Origin: JANJUO01 sp942492935
GTDB taxonomy: Bacteria > Bacteroidota > Ignavibacteria > Kapaibacteriales > UBA2268
Assembly: GCA_942492935.1 (NCBI GenBank)
Contig: OW818654.1
Coordinates: 2,542,001-2,606,000 of the forward strand
Reading direction: 5' to 3'
DNA: 64,000 nucleotides
Position 1 is the stretch's first letter. Each line of letters begins with the position of its first letter. This document shows, in pieces, positions 17,685 to 27,238 of the stretch. Below the pieces are notes generated by a model, which was given only the letters and a program-made list of their open reading frames with translations, was not told the origin of the DNA and made no database searches. Made by a program: the position numbers and the translations under genes.

Positions 17685-18029
17685 ATGAAAACATTGAAAA
17701 AAATCCTTGCTTTAAGCATAATCGCAGGATTAATGTTTGGATTAACTGCTTCATTACAAGCAGAAGGAACTGCCAAAGATGGCAAAACAATTTTTGCTGA
17801 TTCAAAATGCTCAAATTGTCATAGCATTGATTCACAAAAAATCGAAGCTAAAAAGAAAACTGATAAAACAGTTGACCTTTCAAAAGCAGGCGAAAAAAAT
17901 GATTCAGCTTTTATTACAAAATATTTGAAAAAAGATGAAGTTCTTAATGGTAAAAAGCACCCTGTTGCTTTTAAAGGTGAAGACGCTGATTTAGAAACTT
18001 TAACAAAATGGCTCGCTGGTTTGAAATAA
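17685..18029 (+). CDS. Small monoheme cytochrome c
   Basis: Periplasmic electron carrier. A signal peptide (MKTLKKILALSIIAGLMFG) ends near LQAEG; one heme site CSNCH lies about residue 44. A Met ligand is not obvious in the short C-terminal part (KHPVAFKGEDADLETLTKWLAGLK), but this end with its final helix is typical of class I mini-cytochromes. The start at 17685 is preferred over an in-frame ATG at 17613 because AAGGAG sits 8 bases upstream and the signal peptide begins there. 114 aa. It lies upstream of the 13-heme cytochrome gene, separated by a hairpin, and may donate to or accept from that system. Confidence 0.88.
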   Translation: MKTLKKILALSIIAGLMFGLTASLQAEGTAKDGKTIFADSKCSNCHSIDSQKIEAKKKTDKTVDLSKAGEKNDSAFITKYLKKDEVLNGKKHPVAFKGEDADLETLTKWLAGLK

Positions 18030-18126
18030 AAATAAAATGGGGAACTCCGTTTATTTAAACATTGATATTGTGTAAATATCAAATAAATAACGAGATTTCT
18101 TACAAATTTATTTGTAATTAATTGTT

Positions 18127-18156
18127 GCCCTTTTCCCATGAAAACTGGAAAAGGGC
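18127..18156 (+). terminator. Hairpin terminator between the two cytochrome c genes
   Basis: Perfect ten-base stem GCCCTTTTCC (18127-18136) and GGAAAAGGGC (18147-18156) with a 10-base loop. The following sequence is T-rich but interrupted (ATTTAATTAAAT), so termination may be partial. Confidence 0.6.
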
Positions 18157-18248
18157 ATTTAATTAAATATTATTTTTAAATTCAAAAAATTTGGATTTAA
18201 AAAAGGTATTTATAAAAACAAATTTGTTCAATTTATGATTGACTATAT

Positions 18249-19715
18249 ATGAAAAGAATTTTTGTAATATGTGTTTTTTTTCTATTGATTTTAATGGTCG
18301 ATAAAACTATTGCACAATCTAATTCTGCTTGTTTGGATTGTCATAGCGACCCCGATATTACAATGGAAAAAAATGGTAAGGAAATTTCTTTATCTGTTAA
18401 AAAATTTGTGTTGGCTCGTTCAGTTCATGCAAAACTTAAATGTGTGGATTGCCATGCAGGGTTTAATCCTGACGATGTTCCACATAAAGAAAATATAACC
18501 CCTGTAAACTGTACATCATGCCATAGAAATTTTACTGCAATTCATAATTTTCATCCTCAAATGGCTATGTCAAAAGGTACAGGTGGTTCTCCCGATGTGA
18601 ATTGTAAAGGTTGCCATGGTGACCACAACGTAACTTCTTCTAAAGAACCTACTTCCAAAACTTTTTTTGTTAATTCAACTGAATTTTGTGGTAACTGCCA
18701 CAAGCAGCAAAAAGCTGACCATTTATTGTCTGAGCATAATTTTCAGTATGAAAGCCATAATAAATTTGTACCATCTTGCATTAATTGCCATTCAAACCAA
18801 ATTACAAAAGGTTCAAAATTAGAAAGAGTGCAAATAAAAGTAAATCAAGAAAAATTATGCTTGAATTGTCATTTAGATAGTAAAAATCAAACAAGTAAAT
18901 TTGCTCAATCTTTGATTAATTATGAAGAATCTGCTCATGGAATGGCACTTCTAAGAGGTAATCAAAAAGCTGCTGTATGCGTGGATTGTCATGGAGTTCA
19001 CAAACTTCAGAGAGCAAGTGTGCCAACATCAAGAATTAACCATTACAACATCCCTGATTTATGTGGCAAATGCCATACCGAACTTACTGAAGAATATATG
19101 AAGAGTATTCATGGTCAGGCATTAAAAAAAGGCAGTAAGGACTCCCCTAACTGTACTTTCTGTCATTCTGAACATAGTATTCAGTCTGTTCCAGATATGC
19201 CGCATGAAGTTTTCACAAATAATAAAATGAATTTTAATACTGTTACTAATACAAAAATGATTCATTGTGTTTACTGTCATGCTGATGATAAAATGATGAA
19301 AAAGTATAATCTTTCAACAGTAAAAAAATCACATGAATGGCTACCAAGTATCGAAAAACATTGGGAAACTGTTAGATGTATTGATTGTCATTCATCTTAT
19401 GACCCTCCAAATTTATCTCACAACATACTTTCAAGAGAGCAAACAGTAAAACAGTGTGAACATTGTCATTCTAAAAATTCTATTTTGATGACCAAGCTTT
19501 ACATACACGAAAAGCAAGCATCAAGAGATAAATATGGCTTTTTAAATGGTACTTTACTTTCTGATGCTTATGTAATTGGAACAACGAGAAATATTTATCT
19601 TGATACATTGAGTGGTTTACTATTCGCAGGAGTAGTATTTGGCGTTTTTGGACATGGTTTTTTAAGATGGTTATCAGGTAGAATTAGAAGTAAAAAGGTG
19701 AACAATGAAGATTAA
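18249..19715 (+). CDS. 13-heme c-type cytochrome with C-terminal membrane anchor
   Basis: Predicted periplasmic multiheme electron conduit. I count thirteen CxxCH heme-binding motifs spread over ~residues 28-410: CLDCH, CVDCH, CTSCH, CKGCH, CGNCH, CINCH, CLNCH, CVDCH, CGKCH, CTFCH, CVYCH, CIDCH and CEHCH. A signal peptide (MKRIFVICVFFLLILMVDKTIAQ) is at the start, and one transmembrane helix (LSGLLFAGVVFGVFGHGFLRWL) near residue 460 anchors the C-terminus. It overlaps the cytochrome b gene by 11 bases, so the pair probably forms one complex moving electrons between the quinone pool and periplasmic acceptors. No ribosome site is evident before the ATG. The exact redox partner and direction cannot be read from sequence. 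Confidence 0.9.
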   Translation: MKRIFVICVFFLLILMVDKTIAQSNSACLDCHSDPDITMEKNGKEISLSVKKFVLARSVHAKLKCVDCHAGFNPDDVPHKENITPVNCTSCHRNFTAIHNFHPQMAMSKGTGGSPDVNCKGCHGDHNVTSSKEPTSKTFFVNSTEFCGNCHKQQKADHLLSEHNFQYESHNKFVPSCINCHSNQITKGSKLERVQIKVNQEKLCLNCHLDSKNQTSKFAQSLINYEESAHGMALLRGNQKAAVCVDCHGVHKLQRASVPTSRINHYNIPDLCGKCHTELTEEYMKSIHGQALKKGSKDSPNCTFCHSEHSIQSVPDMPHEVFTNNKMNFNTVTNTKMIHCVYCHADDKMMKKYNLSTVKKSHEWLPSIEKHWETVRCIDCHSSYDPPNLSHNILSREQTVKQCEHCHSKNSILMTKLYIHEKQASRDKYGFLNGTLLSDAYVIGTTRNIYLDTLSGLLFAGVVFGVFGHGFLRWLSGRIRSKKVNNED

Positions 19716-20379
19716 AATGTATCTTTATCCTCTTTGGCTAAGGTCATGGCATTGGATAAATGCGGCTTTATTTGTGATATTAATAGCAACTGGTATCAGT
19801 TTGCATTATTCTGCAACGAGTTCTTTGTATATGTCTTTCGAATCTGCAATTGTTGCACATAATACTGCAGGAATCTTACTTACATTAAATTATATTTTCT
19901 ATGTATTATTTAATATAATTAGTGGAAATTACAAGCATTATATACCACCATTTGCTGGTATGACTAAAAGATTAATCATTCAAGGAAGATATTATATTTG
20001 GGGAGTTTTCAGAGGTGAAGACCATCCATATCATACAGATGAGGATAATAAATTTAATCCCTTACAGCAAGTTTCTTATTTTGGTATAATGTTTTTCTTG
20101 ATGCCAATTATTTGTATTAGTGGTACTTTGTTGATGTTCCCTGAATTTGCACCTGAAAAAATTATGGGAATGGGTGGAGTATGGCCAATGGCAATTATGC
20201 ACATTGTTGTTGGATATTTTTTAAGTTTATTTATGTTTGGTCATATTTATCTTGCAACACATGGTGAAACTTTAACCAGTAATTTCAAATCCATGTTTAC
20301 TGGTTATCACGAGCATACAGTTCATAAAAAACACGACCCATTTTTTGATGATATCCATAAATCTAACGATAATCATTAA
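19705..20379 (+). CDS. Diheme cytochrome b (cytochrome b561 / formate dehydrogenase gamma-like)
   Basis: Predicted inner-membrane quinol-interacting subunit. The start LWLRSWHWINAALFVILIATGISLHY is the typical first helix of FdnI/thiosulfate-reductase-type cytochromes b, with the heme-ligand His in SWHW. Further helices contain IVAHNTAGILLTLNYIFYVLF and the final pair WPMAIMHIVVGYFLSLFMFGHIYLATHG, with more candidate His ligands. 224 aa and four main transmembrane segments are as expected. Its start codon lies inside the end of the 13-heme cytochrome gene, implying translational coupling and a shared complex. No catalytic molybdoenzyme or dehydrogenase subunit is encoded nearby. Confidence 0.87.
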   Translation: MKIKMYLYPLWLRSWHWINAALFVILIATGISLHYSATSSLYMSFESAIVAHNTAGILLTLNYIFYVLFNIISGNYKHYIPPFAGMTKRLIIQGRYYIWGVFRGEDHPYHTDEDNKFNPLQQVSYFGIMFFLMPIICISGTLLMFPEFAPEKIMGMGGVWPMAIMHIVVGYFLSLFMFGHIYLATHGETLTSNFKSMFTGYHEHTVHKKHDPFFDDIHKSNDNH

Positions 20380-20400
20380 TCACAACAGAAATTAATCTAC

Positions 20401-20448
20401 AAAAAAAAATAATCGGAATAAATTAATTATTCCGATTATTTTTTTTTG
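20401..20448. terminator. Strong bidirectional terminator between convergent cytochrome b and nrdJ
   Basis: Fourteen-base stem AATAATCGGAATAA (20408-20421) and TTATTCCGATTATT (20427-20440) with a 5-base loop, flanked by a run of A on the left and a run of T on the right, so it can end transcripts from both sides. Confidence 0.88.
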
Positions 20449-20486
20449 TAGTTTGTATATTTAAGGATATATACAAATAATTTTAA

Positions 20487-23400
20487 TTACGAGCAGCCAC
20501 TTGTAGTACCACAATCTTCGCAAACTGTACAACTTCCATTTCTTTTTACACGCATTGAGCCGCAATTTGTACAATGTTCGCCTGTATAACCAAATGATTG
20601 GGCTTCACTTCTATTGCCAACTTTAATTAAGTGATATTCAGATGTGTCAGCACTTATTTGAATATTTGTATTTTCAACAGCAATTTCTTCAACTACCGTT
20701 TGGTTAATAATTAGATTTCCTTCAACATTTGCAATTTCAATTTGATTGTCATCATTACTTGAATAGTCATGATTTTGTCCATTGCCATTGCCATTTTCAT
20801 TTTTAATAATTTTAGCATCTACTTTTTTTGCAGGTGATAAATTATTATTGTTGTCATTTGGAACTTCATCAACTGCAGTAATATGTACAAAATCCTTTCG
20901 ATTTAAATAATCATATCCAAGAGAACGGAATACATAATCAATAATAGATGTAGAGGATTTTATTGCTTCATGTCCTTCGACATAACCTGCTGGTTCAAAT
21001 CTCGTAAATACGAAAGTATCAACCAAATCTTCAAGTGGAACTCCATATTGTAATGCTTTAGAGGCGAGAACAGCAAAACTATTCAACAATCCTCTAAATG
21101 AAGCACCTTCTTTATACATATCAATGAAAAATTCACCGAGCGAACCATCTTCATATTCACCAGTGCGTAGGAATACTTTATGACCACCAACATAAGCTTC
21201 ACGTATAAAACCGTGTCTTTTCTTAGGCAATTTGTGTCGAACAAGTTTGTAATGAACTCTATCTGCTATAATTTCTTGTACTTCTTTAGGACCTTTGGTT
21301 TCATCAAGATTTTCTTCATCACCAAGGTAAATTACTTCATCTAAATCTTCGTAATTAGCTGAATTTAATGGTTGAGATAATTTTGAGCCATCTCTATACA
21401 ATGCAATAGCTTTAAGCATCATTTTCCAAGATTTAGTATAAACTTCACTAATTTGGTTTACAGTTGCATTTGCAGGCATATTTACAGTTTTTGAAATTGC
21501 TCCAGTTATAAACGGTTGTGCAGCAGCCATTATTCTTACGTGAGCCATATAAGCAATGTAACGCTCTCCCCTCTTTCCACATTTGTTAGCAGTATCAAAT
21601 ATTGCCAAATGTTCATCTTTAATATGTGGTGCGCCCTCAATCATCATTGTACCGCAAACATAATCATTTGCAGCTTCAATTTCTTTATTAGAATATCCTA
21701 ATGCTTTAAGTAAGTCAAAAGATGCTTCATTAATTTTTTCATTTGAAAAGCCAAGTTTATTCAAAAATCCATCACCAAGCGTCCATTTATTAAATGCAAA
21801 TTTTATATCAAATACGTTATCAAGTTGTTTTTCAATTATTTCAATTTTATCATCAGTAAATCCTTTTTCTTTCAATGATGATTTATTAATTGCAGGGCAT
21901 CCAACCAGTGTTCCTGTACCTTTACAATACTTTTCGATATCCTCAATTTGTTTATCATTGTATTGCATTTTAACAAGTGCTTTTCTAACTGATTGATTAA
22001 CAATCTTGAAATAACCACCACCTGCAAGTTTCTTATATTTAACAATAGCAAAATCAGGTTCAATTCCAGTTGTATCACAATCCATTACTAAGCCAATTGT
22101 ACCTGTTGGAGCAATTACTGAAACTTGAGCGTTTCTAAATCCATATTGACTTCCCAATTCCAATGCTTCATCCCAACATTCTCTTGCAGAAGAAAGCAGA
22201 TATTCAGGACAATGATTTTTATTTATTCCCATAGGTCTGATAGATAAATCTTCATATTCTGAATTTGGTACATTATACGCAGCTCTACGGTGATTTCTAA
22301 TAACTTTCAACATTGCATCTTTATTATATTCATAACCTGCAAATGCTCCAAGTTGTTTTGCCATTTCTGCAGATGTTGAATATGATTGTCCTGTTAAAAT
22401 TGCAGATAATGCACCTGTCCAAGAAAGTGCATCAGGTGAATCATAAGGGATACCATTTACCATCAATAAAGTTCCGAGGTTTGCATATCCAAGTCCAAGA
22501 GTTCTGAATTTATAACTCAATTCAGCCATAGTTGGAGCTGGAAATTGAGCCATAAGTACTGATATTTCAAGTACTATTGTCCAAAGTCTAACAGCGTGTT
22601 TGTAATCATCTACAAGAAATACACCATTTTCTTCATCATAGAATTTCATTAGATTCAGACTCGCAAGATTACAAGCAGTATCATCTAAAAACATATATTC
22701 ACTACAAGGATTACTTGCATTAATTCTACCTGAATTAGGGCATGTATGCCACTCGTTGATGGTAGTATCATATTGCAATCCTGGGTCTGCACTTTTCCAA
22801 GCAGCAAGATTAATTTTATCCCATAAATCTTTTGCTCGAACAACTTTAGCAACTGTTTTTTTTGTTCTCCAAGTCAATTCCCACATTTCATCATTTTCAA
22901 CAGCAATCATAAAAGCATTTGAAACGCGGACTGAGTTATTTGAATTTTGCCCACTTACAGTATTATAACCATCACCTTCATAATGAGTATTAAATGATTC
23001 AAAATTCAATGATGTAAATCCTTGGTCAACCAAATCTAAAACTCTTTGAATATGATTTAATGGAATACCTCTATGAACAGAATTTTTCAATAATCTGTTT
23101 AAATTTTTATTTATTTTTCTATCAGTTCCATTAGCAACGGCTTCTTCAAGAATTGCCTGCATAAAAGTAGAATTAATCTTAGAGCCAGCCACTAATGCTG
23201 CCACTTTTTCTTCTTCTTTAGCTTTCCATTCAATAAATTCTTCAATATCAGGATGGTCTATATCAACTATAACCATTTTAGCAGCTCTACGAGTAGTACC
23301 CCCAGATTTAATTGCACCAGCAGCTCTATCGAAAATTTTCAAAAAACTCATCATACCAGAAGAATAACCACCACCAGATAATTTTTCACCTGACCCTCTG

Positions 23401-24065
23401 AGTTGTGAAAAATTTGAACCAGTACCACTTCCATATTTGAAAATTCTTGCTTCACGAGTTAATAAATCAAATATACCACCATCATTCAATAAATCATCAT
23501 TTACAGATTGAATAAAACAAGCATGTGGCTGAGGTCTTGAATAAGCGTCATCAGATTTCTTAAGTTCTTCATTGTCAGGGTCGATGTAATAATGTCCTTG
23601 CTTACTACCAGTTATTCCATAAGCAAATGTCAAACCAGTATTAAACCATTGTGGAGAATTTGGTGCTGCCATTTGTTTAAGTAACATATAAGCAATTTCA
23701 TCATAAAAATTCTGAGCATCTTTTTCAGTATCGAAATAATTATACTTCTCTCCCCACCATTTCCAAGCACCTGCTAACCTATGCACAACTTGTTTTAAAG
23801 AATGTTCTGAACCAGTTTTTTGATTACCAGATTCATCTAAAATTGGATTATTATTGTCATCAAATAATGGAACACCTGTTTTTCTAAAGTATTTTTGTGC
23901 TAAAATATCTGATGCCATTTGCGACCAAGATGCCGGAACCTCAACATCTTTCATATCAAAAACAACTGACCCGTCAGGATTCCTCAAAGTCGAAGCTCTT
24001 TTTGTATATGTAAAATGTTGATAGGGGCTTACACCTTCTCTAGTAAACCTCTTGTTAATTTTCAT
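20487..24065 (-). CDS. nrdJ: Vitamin B12-dependent (class II) ribonucleotide reductase
   Basis: Reduces ribonucleotides to deoxyribonucleotides with an adenosylcobalamin radical. 1192 aa. Landmarks: MAAPNSPQWFNTGLTFAYG near 130, KYGSGTGSNFSQLRG, the active-site block NPCSEYMFLDDTACNLASLNL (Cys and Glu of the radical site), APTGTIGLVMDCDTTGIEPDF and the shared NrdJ C-terminal domain (KLPKKRHGFIREAYVGGHKVFLRTGEYEDGS). The last residues form a zinc ribbon with CTNCG and CEDCG pairs; a low-complexity linker precedes it. No cobalamin riboswitch is visible in the 42-base gap to the upstream SIMPL gene, with which it is probably co-transcribed. No other reductase class appears in the window. Confidence 0.95.
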   Translation of the reverse strand: MKINKRFTREGVSPYQHFTYTKRASTLRNPDGSVVFDMKDVEVPASWSQMASDILAQKYFRKTGVPLFDDNNNPILDESGNQKTGSEHSLKQVVHRLAGAWKWWGEKYNYFDTEKDAQNFYDEIAYMLLKQMAAPNSPQWFNTGLTFAYGITGSKQGHYYIDPDNEELKKSDDAYSRPQPHACFIQSVNDDLLNDGGIFDLLTREARIFKYGSGTGSNFSQLRGSGEKLSGGGYSSGMMSFLKIFDRAAGAIKSGGTTRRAAKMVIVDIDHPDIEEFIEWKAKEEEKVAALVAGSKINSTFMQAILEEAVANGTDRKINKNLNRLLKNSVHRGIPLNHIQRVLDLVDQGFTSLNFESFNTHYEGDGYNTVSGQNSNNSVRVSNAFMIAVENDEMWELTWRTKKTVAKVVRAKDLWDKINLAAWKSADPGLQYDTTINEWHTCPNSGRINASNPCSEYMFLDDTACNLASLNLMKFYDEENGVFLVDDYKHAVRLWTIVLEISVLMAQFPAPTMAELSYKFRTLGLGYANLGTLLMVNGIPYDSPDALSWTGALSAILTGQSYSTSAEMAKQLGAFAGYEYNKDAMLKVIRNHRRAAYNVPNSEYEDLSIRPMGINKNHCPEYLLSSARECWDEALELGSQYGFRNAQVSVIAPTGTIGLVMDCDTTGIEPDFAIVKYKKLAGGGYFKIVNQSVRKALVKMQYNDKQIEDIEKYCKGTGTLVGCPAINKSSLKEKGFTDDKIEIIEKQLDNVFDIKFAFNKWTLGDGFLNKLGFSNEKINEASFDLLKALGYSNKEIEAANDYVCGTMMIEGAPHIKDEHLAIFDTANKCGKRGERYIAYMAHVRIMAAAQPFITGAISKTVNMPANATVNQISEVYTKSWKMMLKAIALYRDGSKLSQPLNSANYEDLDEVIYLGDEENLDETKGPKEVQEIIADRVHYKLVRHKLPKKRHGFIREAYVGGHKVFLRTGEYEDGSLGEFFIDMYKEGASFRGLLNSFAVLASKALQYGVPLEDLVDTFVFTRFEPAGYVEGHEAIKSSTSIIDYVFRSLGYDYLNRKDFVHITAVDEVPNDNNNNLSPAKKVDAKIIKNENGNGNGQNHDYSSNDDNQIEIANVEGNLIINQTVVEEIAVENTNIQISADTSEYHLIKVGNRSEAQSFGYTGEHCTNCGSMRVKRNGSCTVCEDCGTTSGCS

Positions 24066-24107
24066 ATCTAAACCAATATATTATATATAAAATATTTATT
24101 TTTCTAA

Positions 24108-24851
24108 TTATTTAATAAAAAATTGTAATGTTACTACTGCCTTTATACTTTTTTCAATTGAAACATCATCATTCATTCCATAATCTGATATTTCAGTTGA
24201 ATTTGCAGGTGTTATCTGAAACACACCCTGATATGCTGAAGCAAGTGAGCCAACACTTCCTCCACTATTTTCTGCTAATACTTTTGCTCGTTGAGTAGCA
24301 TCTTTTGTTGCTTCACCCAGCATTTCAATTTTCAAAGCATCAAGTTTTGTGTAATAATAATTTGGCGTATAAGAAATAAACTCAATACCTTCTTGGATGA
24401 GTTCGGTTGATTCATTTGCTATTTTTGTAATTAAATTTATATCTTTTGATGAAATGCTAACCCTTTGTTCTAATTGATAACCTAATTTAATATTTGACGG
24501 GTATCCGTTTTCATTCATTTGATATTTAATGTTAGTAATAAGAGCAGAAATAGATACATCTTTTCTGTTAACACCCTTTCTTTCAAGGTACATTAATACT
24601 TTTTCTTTTTGGTTCTGAATAGAATTATAACCATCAGTCAATATTGTACAATCAACAGAAAAACTACCTGTCCAAATTGCATAATCAGAAATAATTTTCT
24701 TTTCAGCCATACCTTTTACTTCAATCGTTTTCATTCGTGGGCTTAACGAACGAACTGCATCACTCAAAATCCAAACGGATATGATAAATCCGACTGAAAT
24801 AATCACTCCCAGAATTATGGAAGACTGGGCATTTGTGGATTTTATTTCCAT
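24108..24851 (-). CDS. SIMPL domain (DUF541) membrane-anchored protein
   Basis: Envelope protein of unknown precise role. One N-terminal transmembrane helix (SIILGVIISVGFIISVWILSDAV, ~10-32) is followed by a SIMPL domain: TIEVKGMAEKKIISDYAIWTGSFS, then VSISALITNIKYQ, GYQLEQRVSISS and the C-terminal ATQRAKVLAENSGGSVGSLASAYQGVFQI. The family is linked to stress or immune-signalling proteins in other organisms, which says little here. I chose the ATG at 24851; upstream in-frame GTG (24860) and TTG (24863) are possible, but AAAGAG fits a ribosome site for the ATG. It precedes nrdJ by 42 bases on the same strand. Confidence 0.85.
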   Translation of the reverse strand: MEIKSTNAQSSIILGVIISVGFIISVWILSDAVRSLSPRMKTIEVKGMAEKKIISDYAIWTGSFSVDCTILTDGYNSIQNQKEKVLMYLERKGVNRKDVSISALITNIKYQMNENGYPSNIKLGYQLEQRVSISSKDINLITKIANESTELIQEGIEFISYTPNYYYTKLDALKIEMLGEATKDATQRAKVLAENSGGSVGSLASAYQGVFQITPANSTEISDYGMNDDVSIEKSIKAVVTLQFFIK

Positions 24852-25268
24852 CTCTTTCACCAATTAATATAATTAATTATAAATACTTTCATACTTTTCA
24901 ACCAATTAAAGAGTTATTTTGTTTGCCTAAAATAATTATTAGTCTAATATAAATTTCAAAATTTCCCTTAACAAGATAAGTAACTTAAATAATTTTTCTA
25001 AATTGATAAAAGAAATTTTTTCCACAATTTAATTAAATCTCATTTACTATATATTTATGTATTTTTTTCATCAAATTAAATGATTAAGAAACAAATAACT
25101 TAATTCAAATCAAAATTCTTATTCTAAATTGAATTTGTAGATAAATAAAAGAAGTAATTCTAATCAAAACAAATTTCTAAGTTTGAAAAAATTGAATTAT
25201 ATTTGTAATCAAATAATTGCAAATTCAATTTGTGATTTAAGATTTTTTGATTTTGAATTGATAAGATA
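24852..25268. other. 417-bp AT-rich divergent intergenic region
   Basis: Spacer between the divergent SIMPL/nrdJ unit and the GT4 operon. No coding region or RNA gene recognised. A TATATTTG box at 25198-25205 could be the -7 element for the plus-strand GT4 gene, 63 bases before its ATG; a good -33 box is not visible. The rest is AT-rich without notable repeats. Confidence 0.5.
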
Positions 25269-26408
25269 ATGAATGAAATTGAATACAAGAAAATTGTTAT
25301 AATTACTCAAGATTATTTTCCCGATATTGGAGGAATTACAACTTGGTGTTACGAAATTGCTAAAGGTTTTGAAAATTCTGGAAAAGAAGTAATTATTGTT
25401 ACTAAATCATATTCTGGTTATTTGCATAATAGCATTATAAAAAAAGATGAATATAATTTAAATGTAATTAGATTAGATAATTCAAAATGGAAAAATAAAC
25501 GAAATATTCTTGTATATAAATCAATTAAGCAATTCATTGATAAAGATACTTTATTTATTGCTGCAAACTGGAAAATGGCAGTACCTTGCTATTTTCATTC
25601 ATTATTTAGAAAAATAAATTATATCACTGCTGTACACGGTTTAGATGCAATTGAAAATAGAAAAGTTAATAAATTTCTTCAGTATAGAGCATTCAAAAAT
25701 TCAAAATTCGTAATTGCAGTTAGCAAATTCACAAAGAAATTACTTGAATCTCATTTCCCAAATAAAAATTTGAAAATAGAAATAGTTAATGGTGGCGTAG
25801 ATTTATTGAAGTATAGAAAAATTGATGATATTTCTTCGATTAAAAAGAAATATAATATTTCTGATGGATTTAAAATTATCAGTCTTGCACGATTAGTAAA
25901 AAGAAAGGGTTTTGATTCAACCATAAAAGCACTATCCTTAATAAATGATAAAAATATTCATTATTACATTGCTGGAAAAGGCAATTACGAAAAAGAACTT
26001 CAGTTACTTGTTAAAGAATTGAAATTAGAAAATAATGTCCATTTTCTTGGATTTATACCTGACGATGAAATTGCGGCTTTATATTCATCTTGTGATGTTT
26101 ATTCAATGCCTTCACGTCAGTTACCAAATGATGTAGAAGGATTTGGGTTGACATATCTTGAAGCAGCAGCTTGTGGCATTACTTCAATAGGTGGATTAGA
26201 TTGTGGTGCAGAAGATGCAATTATTAATAATGAAACAGGTTTATTAGTAAATGCAGAGTCAGTTCAGGAAATTGCATATGCAATAATATCACTCAAGAAT
26301 GATTCTGAATTCAAAAATAAACTTGCTGATAATGCTTACAAAAGAGTACAAAAAGATTGTTCTTGGGAAAGAAAAATTGGCGAGATAGAGAATTTAATTG
26401 ATAATTAG
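25269..26408 (+). CDS. Family 4 glycosyltransferase
   Basis: Predicted cytosolic or membrane-associated retaining glycosyltransferase with GT-B fold. The N-terminal acceptor domain starts IVIITQDYFPDIGGITTWCYEIAKG with the Gly-rich loop, and has TAVHGLDAIE. The C-terminal donor domain has IISLARLVKRKGFDSTIKAL, HYYIAGKGNYEKEL, VHFLGFIPDDEIAALYSSCDVY and the E-x7-E element EGFGLTYLEAAACG. 379 aa. PimB- and WbaZ-like enzymes share these features; the sugar and acceptor are unknown. It is followed after 23 bases by a nitrilase-family gene and then rarA, an assorted housekeeping operon rather than an obvious glycan cluster. Confidence 0.88.
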   Translation: MNEIEYKKIVIITQDYFPDIGGITTWCYEIAKGFENSGKEVIIVTKSYSGYLHNSIIKKDEYNLNVIRLDNSKWKNKRNILVYKSIKQFIDKDTLFIAANWKMAVPCYFHSLFRKINYITAVHGLDAIENRKVNKFLQYRAFKNSKFVIAVSKFTKKLLESHFPNKNLKIEIVNGGVDLLKYRKIDDISSIKKKYNISDGFKIISLARLVKRKGFDSTIKALSLINDKNIHYYIAGKGNYEKELQLLVKELKLENNVHFLGFIPDDEIAALYSSCDVYSMPSRQLPNDVEGFGLTYLEAAACGITSIGGLDCGAEDAIINNETGLLVNAESVQEIAYAIISLKNDSEFKNKLADNAYKRVQKDCSWERKIGEIENLIDN

Positions 26409-26431
26409 TTTAACAACAAATTTGGTGAAAA

Positions 26432-27226
26432 ATGATGAAAATAGCAGCAGTTCAATTTAGCCCAATTTTTGGTGAAATTGAGAAAAATAGTAGTAAAATA
26501 AGTGAATATTGCAATATCATTGACGCAAATGTAATAGTTTATCCTGAGCTTGCTTTTTCAGGTTATGATTTCAAAGATAAGCAAGAAGCAAAGAAATATG
26601 GCTTTGAGTTCAAAAGTGAGCAAATCCAATATTATCAACGATTAGCAACAAAATTGAACAAAATATTTGTAATTGGCTTTGCTGAACTTGATGGTGATAA
26701 AGTTTATAATTCAGCAGCAATTTTACTACCTGACGAATCATTATCAAATGTTTATAGAAAAGTGCATTTATTCTACAAAGAAAGATTTTGTTTCGATCAA
26801 ACAGATAAAGGATATTTTGTAATTGAATATAGTGATTGGGATTTGAAATTAGGAACTTTGATTTGTTATGATTGGAGATTCCCTGAAGCATCAAGAACAG
26901 TTGCATTAAAGGGTGCCGATGTTATTGTATGCCCATCAAATCTTGTAACAAAAGTTTGGCATATTTCAACTCCTTCAAGAGCATTAGAGAATAAAGTTTA
27001 CTTTGTAGTTGCTAATCGTATCGGTACAGAGTGCAGAAATGAGGTGAATTTGGAATTCAATGGAGGAAGTGCTATTTATGGATATAATGGTACAGAATTA
27101 ATTAAAGCTACTCCAGAAAATGAAGAGGTTATTATTGCTGAAATTAATCCTTCTGAAACACGAAAAAAATCTTTTAACGAAATTAATGATATTTTCTTAG
27201 ATAGAAGACCAGAATTGTATTTATAA
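26432..27226 (+). CDS. Carbon-nitrogen hydrolase (nitrilase superfamily amidase)
   Basis: Predicted cytosolic amidase hydrolysing a C-N bond through a Glu-Lys-Cys triad. The triad is visible: Glu in VVYPELAFSGYDF (about residue 37), Lys in VYRKVHLFYKERF, and Cys in LGTLICYDWRFPEASR. The later block VANRIGTE and the INPSETRKKSF ending match omega-amidase and N-carbamoylase-like groups. 264 aa. Two consecutive ATG codons open the frame; the first is given. Substrate cannot be told; options include omega-amides, N-carbamoyl compounds or deaminated glutathione. It sits 12 bases before rarA. Confidence 0.88.
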   Translation: MMKIAAVQFSPIFGEIEKNSSKISEYCNIIDANVIVYPELAFSGYDFKDKQEAKKYGFEFKSEQIQYYQRLATKLNKIFVIGFAELDGDKVYNSAAILLPDESLSNVYRKVHLFYKERFCFDQTDKGYFVIEYSDWDLKLGTLICYDWRFPEASRTVALKGADVIVCPSNLVTKVWHISTPSRALENKVYFVVANRIGTECRNEVNLEFNGGSAIYGYNGTELIKATPENEEVIIAEINPSETRKKSFNEINDIFLDRRPELYL

Positions 27227-27238
27227 AAAGGCAAAAGC

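Noticed and set aside
24066..24107. Cobalamin riboswitch before nrdJ
   Set aside because: The gap to the upstream gene is only 42 bases and contains no B12-box-like sequence; a riboswitch upstream of the SIMPL gene was also not recognised.
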